From: Steromphala cineraria
Lineage: Eukaryota; Mollusca; Gastropoda; Trochida; Trochidae
Assembly: GCA_916613615.1 (NCBI GenBank)
Contig: OU744730.1
Location: 21,764,406-21,828,405, forward strand
Length of the DNA stretch: 64,000 nucleotides
Direction: 5' to 3'
Below are positions 34,501-56,375 of this stretch, in pieces (the first letter of the stretch is position 1; each line of letters opens with the position of its first letter). The position numbers and the translations under genes are program-made. The notes beneath the pieces are model-generated. The model was given only the letters and a program-made list of their open reading frames with translations, searched no databases and was not told the origin of the DNA.

Positions 34501-37259
34501 GCAATAAAGAAGATGACTATCCATAAGAACTTGTTCTTCTTCATCCACCAGCTTCTCAATGTCTCTCAAAGAAACTTTCTATATTAGTTACGATATTTTG
34601 ACTAGGTTCTTACCACAGATGGAAATCATGTTATTTTATTTCGTAATGTACAAACTTTATGCAATAAGTTGAGTGTTGAGATGCGAATCAAGTACTAAAT
34701 TATTGTACCCTCTAAGCCTGTCATATCGAGTAAAGATTATGCAAAGTTCCAAAGTCACAATACTATACTGACGTTAATTTTAGTCATAATAATATGTCAG
34801 CCCCCTTATAGCCCTCATTTAAATCGAGGTATGTTTATATTGCAGCCTGCACCCGTCCCTGGCCACGGCGTATTCATAGCTCATGCTTTTGGACTAGATG
34901 GAAACCCCATAAATGAGGTAAACTGACTGAGTACATATTTTACTTGCTAGCTCTTGCAACAAAAATAAAATGACAAAAAATGATAACACAACCGACCTAT
35001 ATGGTACTGAAAATTGTTGTCACACATTCTCTCAAATATTTTATTAATAGTCTAAGATTATTACCACCGGCCCTCTCAACTTCATTCTTTTCTTTATATT
35101 GCATCTATTCGATTATCAGTAAGCCATTCTAAGCCTTATAAAATGTAGTCAATATCACACAATAATGTGTTGTGTTAAAGGTTAAGGTTACACAAAAGTG
35201 GAACTAATATTATATGGGTAGCATAGCGGGATTTCTACTTGAAACGCTCATATAATATCAGACGTTAACGGGTAAATGTTTTTGAAGCGTCCATAAAATA
35301 TGTATTGTAAGTAATTAATTAATTTGGTGCAAATAGGCAGGAGGAAGAAACCTGCACCCTCGTCAAGTGGGAGACTACAGACAGGAGGAGAGGCAGAACG
35401 CAGGGCAGAGACTCGCGGGACATGTTCGAATTCAGGTAATAGGCAGAATAACTTCAAATAATTTCTTATACCAAATTAAAAATGCAACCTAATGCAAGAC
35501 TAACTTAACATATATTACAGTCTTTCTTTTGAATACACGCTCAGTGAAGCCTGAAATTGTTGTGAAGAGATATTTGTTACATAAGCGCATTGATATGAAC
35601 ATTGTAGATTTTGTACATTTCAGGGTCGGGTAGACAACGCGCGAAACCAAAATGCTGGACGAGCAGTGCCCATTATCCCAGCCAACCCGGACCAAATAGT
35701 GGCTCTTGCTAACCACAGAGAACGCAACGTGCAGGAACATCATGTTCACGTACCAGCACCCCATGCTGCTGCACCTGTACGCCAAGGACAGGCCATTCCA
35801 CAAGCTGCTCCACAGGTCGCCCAGCCGAGGGCTCGCCCTGTCCTAGTGGTAGGCTGCTAACTTTCTCACATCTTGCAAATAATTAACATACATATCTGAC
35901 TTTGCATCTCATGTTTATTGTTTAAACGTTATGTAACAAATACATTTTGAGCCTTATTCTTGTTTTTTATGGGCAAAGCATTAAGGGACAATATCTTCTC
36001 TAAACGTTGACAGCAGTAATAAATTACCAAAAATTCTTTGGAATGTCAATGAAACCTGACTGGGTCTTATATAAATATTGTCTGAATTTCAGCCCCGGGG
36101 AGATCGAGTCAATGCTCAGCAACCAAGGAGCAGGGACAGACCTGTCTCCAGGAGAAGAAGTCGAACATCTAGGAGCAATATTTCCAGGCTCCAGCCAGGT
36201 TCATCAACAAGTACCTCACTCACCAGTGTGGATTATGACTCGTCACCCTGGTCTTCAACTGGTGGAGGAGACCTCACTTCAAGCGCTGGAGAGTCAGTCT
36301 TCTTCAGCTCAGGCAACGAGGGGGCTGGAGACTCCCTCCCCTACAACCAGATGCCTAAGGAAATGCAGTCTACAGCTACACCTGAGCCCGTACCTAGTAC
36401 TTCAACTGCAAAATCTAGCATCTCCTCTGGATCTTCAACTGCGCCAAATCCTAGCACATCAACTGGATCCTACACATTATATGGATCAGCATTGCGTTTA
36501 TCGGAATCAACATCCAGACACGCAGCTCCAGCACCTTCTGCCCAGCCTTCAACATCAGGCATCCCTTTTAGGCAGAGACACCTGTCTCCGTGTGATGTGG
36601 AGGCTGATGACGAGACGTCTGATGACGGATGCAAACAAACCAAGAGGAAGGTCGTCAGAAGGACGACTAGGATGAGCAAGCAGAGGAGGCAAAGGCTGAC
36701 AGAGGATTGGGAGGACAGAAGATTGGTGGACAGGATCAACGCTACTATCCATGAGCCCTGCAACAAACTTCCTTACGAGAAGAGGAAGAGGAGTCCAACT
36801 CCCTCTGAATCATCTGGACCTAAGAGAGCAAGGCTCGAAGCACCAGCCAACAGCCTTTCCAATCAGGACTACTCTGTCACTGAGGGACGTGGAAAGAGAA
36901 AGGCAGAGGATGATCTTGGTCAAGGCTTGAGTACAACCTCCTGCCCGTCTTCAACCAAAAGAGCAAAGATTCAAGAAGATCCAGTGCCAAGCACCTCCAA
37001 TCTCATTGAATCTGGAAGAAAGATGTCATCCAAGAAAAGGAAGTCTGACAGTGACCATGAACTTCCCCCTAGCAAGAAATCCAGATCGAATGCTTCCGGG
37101 TCGAGCAGTTCAGAGGACAGCTCTGCAGATACTTCTCAGAGAACTGATTCTGGGTTTACTGATGATGTCATGGCAAATTCTTCTGAGGACATCGATGACA
37201 TCACTGCTTCAGTGCTTGATTGCATTGGGGAAGCCGATGAGTACCTTTTGCTTCCATAA
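28508..37259 (+). CDS. Ser-, acidic- and basic-rich probable nuclear protein, about 850 aa, with four alternative first exons
   Basis: Exon 1 exists in four tandem versions (28508-28526, 29713-29731, 30182-30200, 30643-30664), each ending in phase 1. The common exons are 32037-32308, 32705-32878, 33326-33517, 33949-34281, 34846-34917, 35337-35435, 35624-35848 and 36093-37259. The eight common exons have GT-AG borders and all join in phase 0, so internal exons can be skipped without frame change. The product is about 850 aa. Residues 1-330 are acidic and Ser-rich with many CK2-type SSED/DSDE sites. A glycine/proline/glutamine-rich middle (331-462) follows. The long last exon has Ser/Thr-rich tracts and several basic clusters that look like nuclear localisation signals (KQTKRKVVRRTTR, SKKRKSDSD, STKRAK). 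The C-terminus is acidic-hydrophobic (DIDDITASVLDCIGEADEYL), like an activation or protein-docking tail. No known fold or catalytic motif was recognised. Nuclear location and regulatory function are inferred from composition only. Confidence 0.75.
28541..29219 (+). mobile_element. LINE (non-LTR retrotransposon) 3' fragment, defective
   Basis: The frame from about 28650 reads LFYRTFIQSILTFNFLSWYG..., which resembles the C-terminal end of reverse transcriptases of LINE-encoded ORF2 proteins. After an internal TAA (about 28782) it continues in frame to a conserved-looking tail (LPSGRRLRMPTGRTNRFRYS) and a terminal stop near 29008. A short 3' UTR ends in AATAAAGACATTATCTTATC repeats, the kind of simple-repeat tail such elements carry. 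It is 5'-truncated and carries a stop, so it is inactive. It lies just after the donor of exon 1A, within the first-exon array. Confidence 0.8.
29579..29712 (+). promoter_or_regulatory. CRE promoter 2 of the Ser-rich gene
   Basis: TGACGTCA (29579-29586) and the same downstream block ACAATCACGTCACTCTGACGAC, CTATTGTCTCAT and GTCGACGCAAGGCAGATTTTAC are present, 134 bp before the ATG. The upstream words AATTTCGCGCGGTATGCA and ACCTGCCTTTTAACTATG are shared with promoters 3 and 4. Confidence 0.75.
29713..29731 (+). CDS. Alternative first coding exon 1B (MSSSEE+G)
   Basis: ATG AGT TCA TCT GAA GAA G with donor GTACGAAT. It has the same length and phase as exon 1A. Confidence 0.7.
30052..30181 (+). 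promoter_or_regulatory. CRE promoter 3 of the Ser-rich gene
   Basis: TGACGTCA (30052-30059) lies 130 bp before the ATG, with CACATCGCTCTGACGAC, CTATTGTCTCATC and GTCGATGCAAGGCAGATTTTAC following in the conserved order. Confidence 0.75.
30182..30200 (+). CDS. Alternative first coding exon 1C (MSSSED+G)
   Basis: ATG AGT TCA TCC GAA GAT G with donor GTAAGAAA. It encodes the same peptide as 1A. Confidence 0.75.
30512..30642 (+). promoter_or_regulatory. CRE promoter 4 of the Ser-rich gene
   Basis: TGACGTCA (30512-30519) lies 131 bp before the ATG. CAATCACATCGCTCTGACGA, TTATTGTCTCATC and CGCGTCGAT are conserved, but the part nearer the exon is more diverged than in the other copies. Confidence 0.7.
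30643..30664 (+). CDS. Alternative first coding exon 1D (MRDSSKD+G)
   Basis: ATG AGG GAT TCT TCC AAA GAC G is followed by donor GTAAGAGA. It is one codon longer than the others and diverged in sequence, yet keeps start codon, frame and donor, so it is probably still usable. Confidence 0.6.
30935..31296 (-). mobile_element. PiggyBac-like MITE copy 1, about 360 bp
   Basis: The ends are TTAA-AGGGACAGTAGCACGTTTT and its inverse AAAACGTGCTACTGCCCCT-TTAA, giving a TTAA target site. The reverse complement matches 57844-58193 along nearly its whole length. It lies in the first intron of the Ser-rich gene. Confidence 0.7.
34323..34541. mobile_element. MITE, 219 bp, in intron of the Ser-rich gene
   Basis: The terminal inverted repeats are AAGAAGAACACGTTCTTATG on the left and, in reverse complement, AAGAAGAACAAGTTCTTATG on the right. 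Both continue GATAG...CTTCTTTATTGCATG. Inside are CGACGTTTCGGTGT and its inverse ACACCGAAACATCG. A related fragment lies at 52615-52695. Confidence 0.65.
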
Positions 37260-37690
37260 AGCACGATCATGTTTAAGGAACTTTTTGGACCTTCTGTACT
37301 TTCTGTAACTGTTTTATATTTTGAATAATATACTATATATCAAAATCCATTTTTAGTTAATTTTTCCAAATTTTATGTTTTAAAAAAATAGATAATTTGG
37401 TTCTATTATAAAAGATTTGATTATTTCCTGAAACGATTTTGACTAAATTGAAAAAAATCTGGTACAATAATATTCGTCACGTGACATATTTCAGATCTTT
37501 ATTTATTCAGAAGTCCAAAACGCTTTATGATCTATTTCAAAATAAATTGTACATGTAAACGTTTGTAATGGTGAACAATCAAAGTGAAATTGTATATTCG
37601 TGAACTGTGATTGAACTCTTACAATGTATGTCATCTTGAATACATCATGGAATGCTTGTGTGAAGGAATAAATTATAAAACTATATATTT
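37260..37690 (+). other. 3' UTR of the Ser-rich gene
   Basis: It follows the TAA at 37257-37259. Candidate polyadenylation signals AATAAA are near 37542 and 37667. Confidence 0.55.
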
Positions 37691-38085
37691 GCGTTCTTAT
37701 TTAGTTTTGAGATCCACGTTTTACTTACCGAAGGAATACGTGATACGGTTACATACACGTACATATGCCAAATGAATGGAAGAATAATCCCTCGATGTTT
37801 AGGCGGTCAGTCCCCGCAAGGTAAAACCAGCGCTTATTGAAACAACGGCTAGTTAAAGCTTTGCTGCATTTCATCACTAATTTCTCGTGTCTTCAGCCTA
37901 CTTCATTAAACCTTATAATCCAATCAAAGCTCTTGCATAACGGCGATATATTCACTCTATATATTTTGGCGAAATGCAGTAAGAAATATGTTAATTTTCC
38001 ACACTGTGGAGTACGCATTTCGGTGAATCCTGGGACCATTGGTTTTTGAACTTTTGAACTATGGTTCGGCTTTAAGCGTATACTT

Positions 38086-38262
38086 ACGGAAGCATCCTAG
38101 TGCCACAGTCAAAAGTTTTTTTATCTCCTAATTAGGAGATAATTTACTCGTAATTAGGACTTAGTTATCACCCAATTAGGAGATACTAACTCCTACTTAC
38201 TACATAGCTATTTCCTAATTAGGGGATAAACAATTATGACTGTGGTACTAAGGTGCTTCCGT
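38086..38262. mobile_element. MITE with ACGGAAGC ends, copy 1 (about 177 bp)
   Basis: The left end ACGGAAGCATCCTAGTGCCA is inverted at the right end (ACGGAAGCACCTTAGTACCA in reverse complement). The interior is rich in palindromic CCTAATTAGG words. The second copy is at 53983-54083. Confidence 0.75.
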
Positions 38263-38705
38263 GTATTCTTGCTTAAAAATCTATTGCAAACGAATTTGCA
38301 TCTTTCGGCAATCAAACCACGACGAGTTCCGACAAGATTAACACCCAAACTACTTCCCTTTTATCTCTTCAAACAAAACAAAACAAGAAGTATAAAACAA
38401 TGCTTTATTTATTCAGCATGGAGAAGATAATGTTTCTCATAAAGACATTTTTTAATCAATATTTTATTTATGAATCCCTGTAACAAGCCCGAACACGGAA
38501 CCAGGGGGATTATACTTGTCCTCAGAATTAATAAATAGGTTTGCAGAAGAACAGATTCGGGTTTTTCCAATAAGAAGACACAATTTCACATACACATTAT
38601 CTAATTGTTTTTGTTTTTTAACAGTACATAAAAATGGAATCTTTTATCTAGTCAACAAAACAGCAATCAGACTGAAGAAATCAAGAACATTGATGAAAGT
38701 ACAGA

Positions 38706-39600
38706 TAGGGGAGACCGGGGCAGGCACGGCCCCGGGGCATGTTCGTCTTTTCTCAATAATTTTTGTTCGATGGCCACTTTAACTTAAATTGGTAATTTCT
38801 AAGATACAACATGACTTTACTCCCACATTGGCTTTGAAATGGCGAAAGTCAAACATGTTCTTGACAAACTGTGGAAGGAAAACCGTTTTTCATGTAGCTG
38901 AGTAACTTATTCGACTTCAGTTCACTTTGGTTTGGACAAATGTTGACTGTGTTTAGGAATATGTTCTTAAGTGAGCATAAACCAACATGCCGAGACGCAT
39001 ATGAAACGAACAAGTAATTTTGGTGTGAACAGAACAGACGTGGTGTGTGGGGTAGGTTCGGTCATTACAGGCGGGGCACATTTGGCCGTGAGGACGAGTC
39101 ACAAAACATTAGGTCGTCCTCGAAACCATTTTGTAAAGGTCCTCCTCCTCAAAAGGACCCTCTTGAAGGTCCTTGAAGAGTAGGCTCCTCTAATTGGAAA
39201 GAAATCGGAATCCTTTTCGTAATAGAAAGTTAACTGATTCTACATCATTATAAAACATATCTTTGTTAAGCAATGTAGTATTTGTTCTGTCCCAAATATC
39301 GAATACTATGAATAGCATCTTATCGCTCTTTAATTGTTGTAGCCTGAACATGTACTGATTGTTCCCAAGGATGGTCGAACCTGCCCCTGAGGGAAACCAA
39401 ACCTACCCCGATACGGGGCATGTTCGTTTTTCAACTCGTCGTCTTAAAAGCATAGTTGAGTTAGGCACTTTTAACAATTATTGCAATAAAGTTAACATAT
39501 GTCTCAATATATGTACACAAGTACACTGTTATATTGCAAGAAAACGACTCATTATCTCTATTTTAGTGAAAAGGGGACGTACCGGGCCCGGTCTCCCCTA
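38706..39600. mobile_element. Non-autonomous element with TAGGGGAGACC ends, copy 1
   Basis: TAGGGGAGACCGGGGC on the left is inverted on the right (TAGGGGAGACCGGGCCCGG in reverse complement). The phrase CGGGGCATGTTCGT is repeated inside at about 38731 and 39415. No transposase frame is seen. The same end sequence bounds 47508-48823. Confidence 0.65.
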
Positions 39601-40425
39601 TATTTGTTTGGGTCTCATAAAATGAATTTTATGTTCATGAAAAAAATGAGCACGGTCATCGTTATTGTTTTCAATCACCACCAGTTTTAGATGTTCAGAT
39701 AAAACAATATTAACAATAATAAGCTATAGTCGAAAAAGAAAGACTTGGAACAGAGGTTTTTTTAAAATTATCGATGAAACATATTTTGAAAATGTGAGTA
39801 TACAAGACAAATGCACTTGTGTGACCAATCATCTTTTTTTAAAACGTATAATTCCACCCTAAAACAAACAATTTGAGTTTCATGTCTTAACAATATATTA
39901 CAATTTCAAAGAAAACAGTTCGATGATTACTATGTTCAAAACAGATTAGTTTTTCAAAACATAAATGTTATACTGGTGATATAGTAATTTGAGTTTATGA
40001 TAAAATAACGCTAAATAGGTAACCAACGTCAATACAATTCGAAACCTTACTCAATCAATTTAAAGGATCAAAATTAATAATTCGTCGACTAACAATTTAT
40101 TTCAGGTAGTTGTGAGTGCCATTGAAAAATATAAGAAACTTGAAAGTGTCCTTTAAATTGTCATGGAGAGGAATTTTTCTGAAAACAATCCATCTTTTTA
40201 AGTGTGCTCAGTTTGATCTCAATTTAAGAATGAATTATATCACATAACCCTAAAGGTAACCTAAGTTGCTATAAGGTAGCCTACCCATTGTTTAGTGTTT
40301 TGACACCACGAGATACAATAGGTCTCACAAGACAATTGAGATTTTAGTTATTCAATGACACAGTTTAGTTTAATAATACTAGAAAAAAAACTTACAACAA
40401 ATTAATGACAATGACATTCTAAAAG
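39601..40425. other. Intergenic between Ser-rich gene and protease 1
   Basis: AT-rich sequence with no exon recognised. The 3' UTR of the minus-strand protease must lie at its right edge. Confidence 0.4.
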
Positions 40426-51972
<11,547 letters not shown>

Positions 51973-54900
51973 CTTGCCCGATCTAAACTAAATGAAAGAA
52001 TATTTCATTTACATTGAAGTCATTGAAAGGTGCCAGGGTGGGACGGTTTCAAATACATTATATTCAGAAATAAACATTTTTGCTTGGCATAATGAACAAA
52101 ACGTTACGATGACAAAAGGTGTAAAACAATGACGATGCATAGTTGGAAAGAGTAACAATGTTGTGTTAAAGACGAACAGAAGACAGACGTGTCAGGTTGT
52201 TTTAATGTAATAATGGGCAGAAAACAATGACATTACTCTGATAAAAGGGGAATCACGACCAATGGGTGTTAAAAAGAGGCTCGTCTCCCTTCCGCCAAGT
52301 TGTTAACATACAATCTGACACACTCACGGAAACATTGTCTGTGACCTGGTTTTTGTTTGTTAACAAATGTCCAGTAGGTTCGAGCCAGCTTAATTTTGTT
52401 AGCGTGTTTGTCAATAATGAATCTGGAATGTGTTATCATTTTTATATTTTGTTTATATTTTTAATTTTCATAAACATTTTGTTATGAAGCTCGTAAGCAC
52501 GTTTGAAACAACACGATATGTGGACATGATGGTTCATTAGCCAAGTGACTTATAAGGAGTACAAATGTACTTCTTTGGGTGGCATTATAGTTGAAAATCA
52601 AATAAGGACAATATTTATGGATGACAACTTCTTTATTTACAGAGTGCGACGTTTCGATACAGATCCTTGTATCGTTAGTTATAGCATATTAACTATCAAC
52701 AATGAGAAAGAATAATACTATAGAGTAATCATAGAAAATAATAGAAAAATATGAGACATAATTTTCAGATAAGCAGCTCCTTAATTCGTAATCCCTTTTA
52801 TTTAACACTTGAATCCTGGAGCTAGCGAACTCGGCTTTACAGAGATGTAAATATTAAAATCAGCACATAAACCGGCATGCAGATAACTAAATCAATGTAA
52901 TTTGTTAGTGCACAATACAAAATTGCTAACAATTTGAAAGCGATCTGTTCAAAAGACTCATACCAACTTTCACTATAGACTTTCATGACGGTGCATAAAC
53001 AATGTTTATTGTTTAATCTATTTGTATAATCTGTTTGCTTATGTCAATATTGACATCCGATAGGTATATTTTTATTTTCTAATATGTTTATAAACACGAT
53101 AGATGATGATATAATACTCATAATACTCGTCCTGTTTATTTTAGCTTTGTTTTTCATTTTGTGAAAACAAATTCTAAGTCCTTTACTCCATTTCTACGTT
53201 CGACGGACATTACTTTCCATTATTATCAAAAATCTATAAAATCCCAGTTAACCAAAACTTTATGACTTTGACCTTAAGTATCAGTCTTGTTAAAGCGTGG
53301 CAAGTTGGGAAAAGAATAGTATTTTGAAATGAAGGAAATGTTTTTATAGGTTTGCTTTCACTTCTTCATTCTGTCACTTAACTAGGATGGGCAAACCGGT
53401 TTTAAACAGACACCTAATTGACCAACCAAAAATTACCGCAACTAACGGGTGACAGTAATATAGATTTTTTAAGTTTGTAAACGTTCATGATCGTTGCAAA
53501 CGAGTTTACAAAAATAGTATATTCTCAACCAACAGATAGAGGACATTATGAGTATATTATGCCGTCATAATTTGGTCATGTTTATCGATATATTTATGTC
53601 ATGTTTTTGACGCGTCAGTCGAATAAAACTGTATAAAGTTAATTTATTATGAGGCTAGTATGCTTTTTTCACACTTAAACTATCAATATTTTTATGATGA
53701 GGTTTTATTAAAGACACGCATGCTGAAATCGGTAAATATAAAAATTTACACCTATTTTGAGTGTCGTATATAGTAAAACGATTATCAACCTCTATCAAAA
53801 TCTTTGAAACATCATACCTTTTTATTGTTAAATTTATACGATTTGAATCTTTCGGTGGCTTTTTAAGAGTTGGTATGATGAAGAAATACAAGTTACATAG
53901 ATTTATGGATTGACAAATCATATTAAATTTATTGATTATATGGTTTTCAATTTCAATAGCAGTATCCTGAATAGGCAAAATGTACGGAAGCATCCTAGTG
54001 CCACAGTCAAACATTTTTATCTCAATACAATCACCTAATTAGGGGATAATGTTTTTTTACTGTGGCACTAAGATGCTTCCGTAAATATGTGTAAGTAGTC
54101 TTTCTTCGGTGTAATTTCCGAAATTTTCTCATTATTTCATTGCCAGGTAATTCTACCTATTTCGTGACCTTTTACTTTCAGATTGTATACGTTTGTTGAC
54201 ATCTCTGTCCTGAAACCCCGAGTCTTATAAGGTACACAGTGACACATACCATGTGCTTTGTAAGGGTGACAACATAGCACCTAGCAAACCTTAATATTAA
54301 TGAACTCGGCATTATTGGCTTAACTTACTTAACTGACAGCGTCGTTTGGTGCATATATCTGAGTACTCAAGTAAATAGCTTTTGTCACATTTCGAAATTC
54401 GAATTAGTTTGACATTTCTTTCCAAGTTGAAGTTATAGTTCACATGTCAAATTTTATCTAACTGAAGTACTGCCTACAAAGCTTATAGGCGCAAAGAATA
54501 TAATTAAGCACCCCATTTTTCTATCAGAAAATGGTGGGGATAATAAACAAAACAAATTTTGATAGAACGACTATTAAGCTTCATTCGATTTACGATTCAT
54601 TGTCTCTGATTGCAAACTCTCCAAATCCAAGTTACCTTTTAAGTAAAAATGGAAGTCAATAAAGTGATAATTATCAATCCTTTTGACTGAATTGATGACG
54701 TTTCAATAAATGACCTCATAGCAAAGGTTAGTCTTTACAGCAGTATGAACCTTCAAAAACACTAAATTATCAAATGTCAAATTTAAAGAAAACTGCACAA
54801 AGAGAGCCGAAATGACCAATGTAAATATTAATGGCTTTTTACAGGGAGAAAAAGTGTTTGATCAACAAATTCAACTCAAAGAATCTCGAACTGATTTATC

Positions 54901-56327
54901 TTAACTTAATTTCTCAATTATTGATGAAAATAGTACAGAAAATTCAATGTACTACTAGTCTCATAACATGCATGTTGAAAAGGGTTTTGTGTATGAATGT
55001 AAACTAGGGATTAAAAATGTAATTTTTGATTGTTGAAAAACGAATGTCTCATGTGTAGTTTCTTCTAATGTCAATAGTTATGTTACTCCAAATTTCATTT
55101 GTCTCTCATTTTCCTTCATATTTTCATTAATCTGCATATGAGGGATTTTAAATTCAATAAAAATGAATTGTTATATCTTCAGTGGTCATTACATCCGATT
55201 AATCAAAATATTCCAATAGCACCCAATCTAATTTACAAAATAGGGGGTGTTTAATGAAGTTAAGTTGTGCAAATATCTATCAATCGTTATGTATTTACTT
55301 CCTTCTTCGTTGCTTATTGTGAAGAAGGTTGAATTCTCTTTTTAAACATGTTTTCAAGAAAAACAAGGAAATCTTACTTGGTTCACATACCCTTATCAAG
55401 TGATAAATTAATTGATAAATTATGTTTTTTATTATCGGCGATGATTTAATAATCGGTTCACAGCATTCAAACACAAACATCTTATCTTAGCAATTAAAAC
55501 TGCATCAGTATTTCATTATGTTATATTTTAAAAATATTACGATAAAAATAGAATAAATATGAATTTTGACATGATGTATAAGGTTGAGGATTAATTATAC
55601 AGAATATTATGGCGTGTTTTTTTTTATAGCAAAAGTCAGGATAAGAGTTCAAAAATCATTTAAATGTATTGATATAATGAAAACATTTTTGTTTAGTTGG
55701 TGTTGAAAATGGACATCTTACATATTATAACTCTTTAACCGATTATTAATATATTTGATTAATCCACTCTCACTGACTATTATAATTATACTCTTTTTTT
55801 ATTATTATATATGTATTATTGTATCATATACACGTATACACGCCATGACTCTAAAAGTCAAAATATTTCTCGAGCACTTTATTACCCTTTTTTTAAATAT
55901 CACTAAGCATATTACCTTTTCACCCGCCTTTAACCTGGATTAAACAACCAAATTTTAATCATATCTCTTTCATGAGAATTTAGTTACATCTAGCGTTATT
56001 CATTCTGCATAAGGGATAGAATAAACAAGAGGGATTAAAATGTCAAATTATCAAGAGTGCCATTTTCATTAACTACTAAATAATGCAAGTCACCATACAC
56101 ACAATGAAATCTCTAAGTGAAACTATAGTACTTTTCATATGTCTCTTAACCATTTCCATATGTCTACAATGTCTGAGTCGAAAACATTCTCAGGTGCTTC
56201 GTAACGTTAAGTGGCAAGGTGAACGTAGGTAAATTGGAAGGTTTCAGGTGACAATTATGCAGGTAATGGTATGTAAACTACCTGTGTAAATGTTAAGGAT
56301 TAATCAGCAAAAAATGACCACCAAGGG
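51973..56327. other. Divergent intergenic region between the two protease paralogs
   Basis: This is 4.4 kb between opposite start codons. It holds a relative of the 34323 MITE (52615-52695, GTGCGACGTTTCGATACAG) and the MITE 53983-54083. The rest is AT-rich without recognisable genes. Control sequences for both genes probably lie here. Confidence 0.5.
53983..54083. mobile_element. MITE with ACGGAAGC ends, copy 2 (101 bp)
   Basis: TACGGAAGCATCCTAGTGCC on the left is inverted at the right end (TACGGAAGCATCTTAGTGCC in reverse complement), with CACCTAATTAGGGGATAA inside. The arms are nearly identical to those at 38086-38262. Confidence 0.8.
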
Positions 56328-56334
56328 TATAAAT
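56328..56334 (+). promoter_or_regulatory. TATA box of protease 2
   Basis: TATAAAT is preceded by GGG, 42 bp before the last base ahead of the ATG at 56376. A transcription start about 30 bp downstream would leave a 5' UTR of under 20 nt unless there is an upstream non-coding exon. Confidence 0.5.
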
Positions 56335-56375
56335 CAAGGTATTTTTGTGAAAACTTTCAAATCTCGAATTTCAAA

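Noticed and set aside
35489..35803. Minus-strand 104-codon open frame
   Set aside because: It is antisense to exon 8 of the Ser-rich gene, which has matching splice sites and frame.
36007..36675. 222-codon open frame overlapping the last exon of the Ser-rich gene
   Set aside because: It is a shifted frame of 36093-37259. The phase-0 join from exon 8 selects the other frame, which is also longer.
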